Part shown: piece by piece, positions 57,801-64,000 of the stretch
Layout of the letters: each line of letters begins with the position of its first letter
Numbering within the stretch: the first letter of the stretch is position 1
Assembly: GCF_907165205.1 (NCBI RefSeq)
Contig: NC_058189.1
Location: forward strand, 2,358,501 to 2,422,500
Origin: Coccinella septempunctata
Taxonomy: Eukaryota > Arthropoda > Insecta > Coleoptera > Coccinellidae
Direction: 5' to 3'
Length of the DNA stretch: 64,000 bases
Translations under genes and position numbers: made by a program
The notes under the pieces: model-generated
Told to the model about the DNA's origin: nothing
Databases searched by the model: none
The model's input: only the letters and a program-made list of their open reading frames with translations

Positions 57801-60800
57801 TTTGACATATAAACATATGTCGAGAAATGTTTCCTCTCCGAGATACGGGGTGTTGAAATTATAGAAAAAAAAAATGTTTTTGATTAATAACTCTCACACT
57901 GCTTGAAATATTTTTATGAAATTCGAGAAATATGTTTTTTGAGCGTCAAGGAGCACTTTATATGCATAATATCATTTCTTTTTTATTCTACCATTGGCGT
58001 CCGTATTGCAGCGAGACTGAATTTTTTCAGATAAAAAAATGATACGCCACTGGTTTTTCCGACAGTAAAAATTACTATTTAAATCCTTATTTAATTTGGA
58101 GCAAATTCGGTCTCTTGACTTTTTGCTGTACGGGGCACCGTTTCCGGTTAAAAAAATAAAACACATTCTCATGCATGAAGAAATCGCCAAAATTTGATAT
58201 GGTAGGTACATAATAATAATAATAATAAGACTATTTTTCTGAACGATTTCTTCACGCATGAGAATGTGTATTATTTTTTCAACCGGAAACGGTGCGTGCC
58301 TCGTACAGCAAAAAGTCAAGAGACCGAATTTGCTCCAAATTAAATAAGGATTTGAATAGTAATTTTTATTGTCGGAAGAACCAGTGGCGTACCATTTTTT
58401 TATCTGACAATATTCAGTCTCGCTGCAGTACGGACGCCACTGGTAGAACAAAAAAGAAATAATATTATGCAAAATGTTCTCCTTGATGCTCAAAATCTAT
58501 GTCTCAAATTTCATAAAAATATTTGAAGCAGTGTGAAAGTTATTAATAAAAAACATTTTTTTTCTATAATTTTAACACCCCGTATCTCGGAGAGGAAACA
58601 TTTCCCGACATATGTTTATATGACAAACTAGGGCTTATTTTTGATGTAGAATACGTGGTTAAAATTTCTTGGTTACGATCTGGACCACCCTGTATATGCT
58701 ATATGCCATTATATGGTACAGACACTACGAACCCTTTGGCCAGAATCCCTCAGGGCCTGGTATATCTGCATCTTCTTCGTACACTCCTTTATATTGTTAT
58801 CTTCCCGGGCTATTCGAGTTGCCCATCTTCGTGCTTCCTTATTGAGAGTTGACGCGGCGTTATCGTGTTCTGCCAGAATGGTCGTGATTGGATCGTTATC
58901 GCATGGCTCGAAATCATATTGAATGTGTTGTTTCAAAACTGGATAGTACAAATAGCAGCACTGTAGATTGTACTCTCTGGTTAGCTGTTTCGCCTGGTCC
59001 CTGATGGTGGAATACGAGTTCTGCATAGCAGAACACGTTAAGAGTTCGGTACGACCCATGAGCGTCAAATATTCGGCCACCTGGAAAAATATATTTCATA
59101 ATTTCTTATTTCTGTGATCGATTTTTACCCCTATACAATGTACACTCCGCAAAAAAATTAACGCACATTATGGAAATCTCAAATTTATTCTACAACTGAA
59201 GGTGTTCTCAATGATAATTATTTTTATCAGAATTATGCATGCATATGTTATCCACTTTCAACGGTTTTCTTCAATACAGATGTTTTTTCCCAGCAGGAAT
59301 AAAAAAAGATGATATTATCAGATTTTGAATGTATTGGCTCCATTCTAAAATCAGTTGTTCTCGATCAATTCTAGTGATCAATAGTTTTTCTTTCGTTTGA
59401 TTTTCTACACTCGATCGCTATCCAACGCGAAACAAGCAATTTGACCCAACAGGAATGTGCCCAAGCGGTAGTTTTGCGAGAAGAAGGGTGGACATACACA
59501 AGAATTGCAGAAAGGTTTGGAGTTTCCCATACAAGTGTGTCCAGAATGTTGCAGCGATTCAGGGAGACAGGTATGAATGTCCGAAGACCAGGACAGGGTA
59601 GACCACGGGTAACAACTGCCATTCAAGAACGTTACTTGAGAGTTTCTTCGTTGAGACAACGGTTTGCAACCGCTCGCCTCCTTCAAATTCAGCTTGAGCA
59701 AACTAATGAGGTGCAAATTAGCACTCAGACAATAAGAAATCGCCTCAGAGAATATGATTTAAGGCCTCGTGTCGCGGCAAGAGGCCCAGCTCTCACCCCA
59801 GCCCATCGAAGGGCGCGTTTGGATTTTGCGAGAGAGCATCTGCATATCCATTGGGAAGAGGCCGATTGGGAAAGAGTTCTCTTCACAGATGAGTCTAGAT
59901 TCTGCCTCTACCATTGTGATCGACGTTCCCTTGTATACAGACGTCCACATGAAAGATATGCTCAGTGCAATTTCCTGAATACTACTGGTTTCGGGGGAGA
60001 ATTGATTATTGTATGAGGTGGAATATCTTTGACTGCTCGCACAGACCTAGTGGTCGTTGATAATGGAGCTATGAATGCTGATAAGTATATAAGGAACATT
60101 CTTGAAGAGCATGTAGTATGGGCCATTTGCCCCATGGCCATACATTGGTGAAAATTTCATTTTTATGGACGATAATGCCAGACCCCATCGTGCGCGCATC
60201 GTTCAGGAGTACCTTGAAGAGGTTGAAATCTCTCGAATGGAATGGCCAGCAAGAAGTCCAGATCCAATCCGATTGAGCAGGTTTGGGACAACCTCAATAG
60301 AAGGCTGAGAAGTTCAGAAAATCATCCAGCTACTCTTAATGACTTAGGAATCCAACTCGGAGAAATCTGGGAAGGATTTTAGATCAGAACATTTTAAGAT
60401 CACTCATTTTGAGTATGAACCGTCGTTGCCGAGCTGTAATTAACGCAAGGGGTGGAAATACCAAGTATTAAATCACTTATCAGCATTTCAGTATTTTGAA
60501 AATTGTTCATTTCTCTTCTTTCACATAAGATTCTGTGAAATCCTGAATTTTTCTTCCATTTAATGTGTCTTGTTTCGTTCAAAACCTTCCCGAGAGAACA
60601 TAAAAAATAAGTTATAAAGTCAATGTAGAGTTAACTTTCATTAAAATTGAGATTTTCAGAATGTGCGTTAATTTTTTTGCGCAGTGTATTTAGAACAAAA
60701 ACCTGGTCCTGTTCTCAAAACATGCGATCAAAAACCTCAAAGGGCTTGTTATATTTTTCCATTAAGACTTCTAACACCTTAAATGTTCTAGTGGAAATCT

Positions 60801-63308
60801 AGCAGGCTCAGCGCCGAAGAATTTCGAGCGAAATCATATTTTTTTTACGATTTTTCTACATAAATTCATTTCATTACATCGGTGCTATATGGAAAATGCG
60901 ATACATAAGGAATTACCTTCTCATAAACACCACTTTCCAAGGCTGTCATGCACTGCTGCAGATCGACGACAAAATATCTAGTTTGATGAGCATTGGCAGC
61001 CGCCAGACAGAGCAAATAATCGTTTCTCGCACCCGCTGATTTCTCTTCCAACTGCTCCCGTTTCGAAGAAAATTTAGCGCTGTTCTTCTGAAGCGACGTG
61101 ATAGACTGGAAGAAAGAACCCTTCTTCTTTTTCAACCTGGAAATATTCAAAGCGAAACAGCGTCCATTAAATCGGAACAGTATTTTTGCGACCATAAATT
61201 CGCGTTATGGCCGTCGCAAAGAAGTTGTCATGAACAGCACTTTCCGGAAGTTGATGCTGAAGAGGAAATGCTTATCGGATCGATAATGCAGGGTTTCAAA
61301 TATAGAATATACAAAGAGAGTTAGCTTTTAATTTTGGTAATTTTGGAATTTCGATTACCTATAATTATGCTTCGGAGCAAAGATACAGGGCGATATATTG
61401 CAAGAAAATTTTAATTTCAAATAATCACTGGAAAATGACAGCTTGCTATTTATTGACTATTCGTTTATTTTGTATACAGGGAGTCTGTAAACAAATGCGA
61501 AAGACTAAGGGAGATGATGTTTCGATGAAAATAAGCAGGGGTAATTCCTATGAATTTTTTCGTAATCAACCCCCTTCCAAGATACAGCCTTTGGAAGGCG
61601 ATGACGAGTTGACAGTTTTTAATTATTTTACGGGTTGAAATAAATAACAACATGTATTTTAGCGGGAGGTAGTCATTCTATGGAACACATACGATGAAAA
61701 AATATTGATCAGAACTGCTTGTAAGTTTTTATTTATTCCGAGAAAGTATCGACTGTATCGAAATTTTGCTTTTTTTCTCCAGAATCGAATGGGAAACCAT
61801 AAGAGAATTTTATTTTTCTAAAATCTATCCCACGAAAACAATTTTTGAAGGAAAATCATGAGGGGTTGTTATTTTCAACCCCAAATAATAAAGTTATGAG
61901 ATCTAAAAAAATTGTCTGAATAACATCTACTTTAGTGCTTCATGTTATGTATAGTTTTATGACTCAGTGTTTTTTAGAACCGTAAAAAAAATCAAAAACT
62001 GTCACCTCGTCATCGCCTTCCAAAGGCTGTATCTTGGAAGGGAGGTCGATTTCGAAAAAAAATTATAGGAACTACCCCTGCTTATTTTCATCGAGGAATC
62101 ATCTCCCTCAGTTCTCGCATTTGTTTACAGACACCCTGTGTATTGCAAGAAAATTTTAATTTCTAATAATCACAGCTTGCTATTTATTGAATATTCATTT
62201 ATTTTTTTCATATAGATGAAGTACCCTTACAAAAATTTCGTCAAAAGCAGTGTAAGGCATGTAGAAATCTTTCAACTTATGCATGAAACCCAAAAATTTT
62301 GAAAATTTTCCGATATTGCTGAAAAATCATTTCAGAACTTATTTGTCATTCTAGGCTAACGTTGATCATATAAATATCCCTAAACTGCACCTCTCGTCTA
62401 TACTACAAACCATGATTAGAAAATCACTCAACTGAGAATAGGTACCTAAATTTATACAGGGTGAGTCTTTGACTCGCAAAATTATTTTAACAGTAGATTC
62501 TTGAGATCAAAAGGAAACCCTTTTTTTCTTTACCATTTTTTCGAAATCGGTTCCTTTTGAAATATACAGGCTGTTGAAAAACCATTAAAAAATGTTATTT
62601 TTAGTTCTATCTCACAACAATTTAATCGAATGAAATGAATTCCGGAATATAGTTCTTCATATTTATTTGATGAATTTTTTTCGAACACAAGATATTACCC
62701 ACGTCTTCCAGTTTTCTCATTATGACCATAACGTATCATAAAAATACCAAAAATTGAAAGAAGCCAACTGTTGAAGCTAAGTAGGTCGCTATCTGATGTA
62801 TATTTGAACGTTTTGTAAAATAAAAGTATTCTACATATTTTCCAGTAGGTATAATGCGCTATTTTTGAGTAATTTGATGTTCAAAAATTAAAAAGTATCT
62901 GTGAAATTCGAAAAATTAGGTACTTTGACCGAATGAAACTCTTTTTAAAAGATCCACAGATGTGTAGTGTCACAGATTTAGCTAATTATTCTGAAGGTAA
63001 TTTTGTTTTTCCATCTTTTTATCAGGGCCGAATCGGAAAAAATGGTATAGAAAAAAAGTGTTTCTTTTGACCTCAAGAATACACTGCTTAAATATCTGTA
63101 CTAGTCAAAGACTCAACCTGTATAATTTTTGGTTTCTTCAATCCTCAGCTACAAGCTACAAATCAACTTACTTCTCCTCGATGTCCCTTGCCTTATCCCT
63201 TACATCGTGAGCACTGTGTTCTTCATCGAAATATAATTTTTTCGTTTTATCAATATCCTGTACGCAATTCTGCAATTCCTTCTGAACGTTGGCTAGATGA
63301 TCCACACA
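42866..63308 (-). CDS. nwk: Nervous wreck (F-BAR and double-SH3 endocytic adaptor), 3' ten coding exons
   Basis: Exons: 63308-63172, 61136-60917, 59080-58733, 55493-55260, 52286-52151, 51921-51740, 50530-50255, 47064-46506, 46443-46409 and 43366-42866 (TAG). All phases fit, giving 875 residues; the first F-BAR exons lie beyond the right edge. Nwk/FCHSD proteins bend membranes and regulate synaptic endosome traffic and WASp-driven actin assembly. Visible parts: F-BAR helices ([48 protein letters not shown]); SH3a at about 413-466, split by an intron after ALYSYT and ending GYVPHNYLDVE; SH3b at about 540-595 with ALYDYDGEGSEELTF, DDGWWQGEL and GNFPSLVVEE; a proline-rich linker; and an acidic Glu-run C-terminus. 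The donor after the third exon listed is weak (GTTCGT at 58732, or GTCTGT at 58723). Fly nwk is the inferred orthologue. Confidence 0.94.
43772..44330 (-). mobile_element. hAT (ZMYM1-like) transposase C-terminal fragment
   Basis: The minus strand encodes AERSFSKLKLIKNYLRTSMG, QERLSDMSLLLIEGEQ and DLINRFAEINARKAYL-stop, the hAT C-terminal dimerisation domain found in ZMYM1-like transposases. Upstream of it (44260-44340) only frameshifted traces remain. A typical hAT end, CAGTGGCGTAGCTTGCC, lies at 43772. The other end and most of the gene are missing. It lies in the nwk intron between 43366 and 46409. Confidence 0.8.
44525..45385. mobile_element. Possible non-autonomous hAT-like element
   Basis: The left end CAGGCCCGGATCTACG and the right end CGTAGGCCCGGGCCTA are imperfect inverted repeats about 860 bp apart. 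The interior repeats GAGGTCGTTGATTACGAATA and GAGGTCGTAGATCACGAATA blocks. No coding sequence and no clear 8-bp duplication was found, so boundaries are tentative. Confidence 0.35.
45425..45560. repeat. Remnant of the TATACAGGGTGAGTC MITE family (right part)
   Basis: AAAAAGTGTTTCTTTTGACC, then TCAACAATCTTCTGTTAGAA and TATTTGTACG, match the right parts of 49396-50038 and 62453-63124. The terminal repeat itself is gone. Confidence 0.6.
45590..46345. mobile_element. Possible hAT-type MITE with GCAGAG/TAGCC subterminal motifs
   Basis: The left flank CAGCAGAGTACAGCAGAGCC, TAGCCTAG and the right flank CTCTGCTGTGCTGTGCTAGG, CTA are imperfect inverted repeats, and further AGCAGAG and CTACGC motifs lie between. 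An inner inverted pair (CTGTTCCGATATTGC against GAATATCGGAACAG) lies at 45787-45904. Non-coding, between two nwk exons. Boundaries are approximate. Confidence 0.4.
47190..48575 (+). mobile_element. Non-LTR retrotransposon, rearranged 3' half
   Basis: The right part (47863-48417) has an open frame of 184 codons with TKTAVYKAVVIPTLLYGSES, RHLRQIMHIRWFHNVSNAEV, RARLRWSGHILRMQDTR and GGQYKRFKDLLHQSLKSV, ending in a CLECGRICRS knuckle. About 47550-47780 encodes the end of the palm region (SSEDLQIMLDTY, LRLNIDKTRILVSPPENLQ, DETLEPVEQFKYLGS), with the expected YADD box degraded. The sequence at 47279-47535 is repeated at 47785-48045, so two partial copies have fused. The 3' end carries a GAT/GAC microsatellite tail. 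It lies antisense in a nwk intron. Confidence 0.87.
49396..50038. mobile_element. TATACAGGGTGAGTC-family MITE, copy 2
   Basis: Left end TATACAGGGTGAGTCTTTCAC, right end GTCAAAGACTCGCCCTGTA. The interior has the family blocks GAACACAAGATATCACCCAC, GAAACTAAGTTGGACGCTAT and AGGGGTGACACAGCTCGTTA. Non-coding, in a nwk intron. Confidence 0.85.
50815..51465. mobile_element. LTR-like block with internal direct repeats
   Basis: Two direct repeats of about 110 bp (each with TGTTAGTACGATT/C, a GGTGTGAAAACCC-type block and GGGGAGCAGAAC) at 50828 and 50930 are followed by a TATATAAG box at about 51170 and an end ACGCCGTTACAAC. The last 110 bases share CCCTAGATAAC, TATGTTTGCT and CGTTACA with the end of the 34981-36222 block. 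Non-coding. Assignment as an LTR is inferred, and its left end is unknown. Confidence 0.4.
52630..54331 (+). mobile_element. hAT element, 1702 bp, perfect 8-bp target duplication
   Basis: Terminal repeats CAGAGGCGTAG (52630-52640) and CTACGCCTCTG (54321-54331) are exact complements and are flanked by ATCCGACC on both sides (52622-52629 and 54332-54339). An 8-bp duplication is the hAT signature. The interior carries a broken ZMYM1-type transposase on the plus strand: FVEKAMEFAKGICDEMEIPT (from 53526) in one frame, NPYLFQQEINTHCQ, ISLRFAILEAKNLL and EEMSPEDMLKKIPRL (to 53871) in another, then LRLLQFIVEYELPD, LTSALRVYQAY to about 54005. The N-terminal and final dimerisation regions are missing, so it is an internally deleted, non-autonomous copy in a nwk intron. 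Confidence 0.9.
55611..56954. mobile_element. Unclassified inverted-repeat element, 1344 bp, with repeated CTCGAGCGTGTCAGA motif
   Basis: The left end GTTGGGGAGCCC, then GGGATTTACTCGAGCGTG, is complemented at the right by CACGCTCGAGTAAATCCC, then GGCTCCCCAAC. The motif CTCGAGCGTGTCAGA, exact or degenerate and in both orientations, recurs at about 55650, 55772, 55891, 56568, 56706, 56770 and 56912. Such subterminal repeats are typical transposase-binding sites. No transposase is encoded, and I could not define a target duplication because the right side is occupied directly by the next element. Confidence 0.7.
56955..57735. mobile_element. Foldback MITE A, TATACAGG ends
   Basis: Left TATACAGGCTGTCTGTAAAC, AAATGCGAAGGACTTAGGGA; right TCCTTCGCATTTATTTACAG, AAATCCTGTATA. 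The inverted match runs inward about 275 bp to the AACCCCTCATAATAAAG / TTTATTATGAGGGG region, leaving an unpaired centre of about 230 bp. A second copy is at 61473-62142. Non-coding. Confidence 0.88.
57732..58696. mobile_element. Foldback MITE B, arms about 455 bp, loop 55 bp
   Basis: The left arm 57732-58187 is complemented by 58243-58696: outer ends TATACAGGATGGTCCAGATC / GATCTGGACCACCCTGTATA, inner ends CATGCATGAAGAAATCG / CGATTTCTTCACGCATG. The loop contains an (ATA)n microsatellite. It shares its first TATA with the end of element A and stops about 22-30 bases from a nwk splice donor. Confidence 0.92.
59141..60688 (+). mobile_element. Tc1-type DNA transposon with a lightly damaged transposase
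   Basis: Terminal repeats TACACTCCGCAAAAAAATTA, ACGCACAT and the complement ATGTGCGT, TAATTTTTTTGCGCAGTGTA define 1548 bp with TA borders. The transposase starts at ATG 59441 with a paired-like HTH (WTYTRIAERFGVSHTSVSRM), a GRPR hook, LLFTDESRF-type first catalytic block (VLFTDESRFCLYHCD), FMDDNARPHRARIVQEYLEE and MEWPARSPDP. Lesions: TGA at 60014-60016 where the family has Trp in the WGG motif, an indel near 60120, and a one-base deletion in the SPDxNPIE region near 60265. Read across that deletion, the last two catalytic residues fit DD34E. Inactive but not old. Antisense to nwk in an intron. Confidence 0.93.
61473..62142. mobile_element. Foldback MITE A, second copy
   Basis: Left TATACAGGGAGTCTGTAAAC, right GTTTACAGACACCCTGTGTA. 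The inner sequence matches 56955-57735 closely, including AGTCATTCTATGGAACAC and CATGAGGGGTTGTTATTTTC. It lies in a different nwk intron in the same orientation. It is bordered on both sides by a direct repeat of about 75 bp (61396-61472 and 62141-62217). Confidence 0.87.
62453..63124. mobile_element. TATACAGGGTGAGTC-family MITE, copy 3
   Basis: Left TATACAGGGTGAGTCTTTGAC, right GTCAAAGACTCAACCTGTATA. Family interior blocks are present. It ends about 41 bases from the splice donor of nwk exon 63308-63172. Confidence 0.87.
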
Positions 63309-64000
63309 CTGAAATAATCAAATAGTGAGCAGACCGATACAGAAACATTCATCCTCTGTAATAAAAAAGTGTCGACAATTACAATTAATGGATATTAATT
63401 TTTTGTCACATTTTTGCTCAATTTCCAATTCGAAAATTCGTTTTGGCGCAGTGAAGATTTTTTTTGACACTAGTAAAAATCGCATGAACTGATTTCTCGA
63501 TCAAGTTTTGTGAAGCCAAAACGGGATATTAATCTCCAGTTTTTCGAAAACTTCAGTGGATATTCTCAGAAAATTCTTTAAGCTTGAGCGATATCTCAAA
63601 AAGTCATCCTTCAGTCAGTCAACTAAAAACTCTTCTATGCACTAACTATATCTTGCGTTTATGAACTTGATGGTCTTTCTCAAAAATGTTTTCGTGTCAC
63701 CTTGTACTGCAAAGATATACTACAATAATAAGTAATATCTTTGTTGTATTGTATCATATTATGCTTATGAAATTATTCGTTGTTATGATTTGTACCGTGT
63801 AAAACTGTTCGGACATCAAACTCATGGTAACAACTTTGAAAAAATTTTATGAATCATTTATTAGAGCTATTTTATTAGTGAATTTTTGATCTTATTTATT
63901 ACATATCTTTGGAATTTCATGCTCAAAAGATCAAATTTATTTTTTGTTACTGGCGGCCGGGTGTATTCTTCACACAATAAAATTAAAATTTCATTGAGAG
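63309..64000. other. nwk intron sequence to window edge
   Basis: AT-rich. No further F-BAR exon, repeat or other feature is recognised here. Confidence 0.4.

Overview
This is a eukaryotic, AT-rich, intron-containing window. The gene content (nervous wreck, a BTB/C2H2 factor with alternative zinc-finger exons, a fringe-connection-type transporter) and the transposon set (mariner, Tc1, hAT, PIF/Harbinger, CR1-like LINE remnants, many TATACAGG-ended MITEs) point to an insect. A beetle is my inference, not something the sequence proves. No prokaryotic, viral, CRISPR or RNA genes were recognised.

Host genes, left to right: the 3' part of a FAM98-family gene (+, 2-1489); a complete six-exon NTAN1 N-terminal asparagine amidohydrolase (-, 8590-12672); an intronless SLC35D/fringe connection nucleotide-sugar transporter (+, 17141-18130); a BTB/POZ gene (-, 20619-30206) whose common 5' exons can join any of three terminal C2H2 exons, all in the same splice phase; a two-exon 383-residue protein I do not recognise (-, 31289-34009); and the 3' ten coding exons of nervous wreck, an F-BAR plus two-SH3 protein (-, 42866-63308, N-terminus outside the window). 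The genes are unrelated housekeeping, signalling and regulatory genes. There is no operon-like logic.

Most of the remaining DNA is mobile or repetitive. Non-coding palindromic elements dominate: foldbacks at 41347-42743 (arms of about 680 bp, 30-bp loop), 57732-58696, 56955-57735 and 61473-62142, and a 650-bp family ending TATACAGGGTGAGTCTTTGAC present in three near full copies and two remnants. A Tc1-type element (59141-60688), an hAT element with a perfect 8-bp target duplication (52630-54331) and a mariner (9740-10972) sit inside introns and carry inactivated transposases. Between 34.5 and 40.3 kb, a DNA-transposon gene is split by an LTR-like block and its 3' end has been drawn into a satellite-like array with a period of about 268 bp. 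One unit of that array recurs inside an intron of the unknown gene.

The nwk introns are built largely of these elements. For example, 55611-58696 is three transposons placed end to end and fills nearly the whole intron between two F-BAR exons. The most noteworthy themes are the long, potentially hairpin-forming RNAs in and beside nwk, the unassigned 55611-56954 element, the array that captured a transposase 3' end, and the modular zinc-finger exons of the BTB gene.
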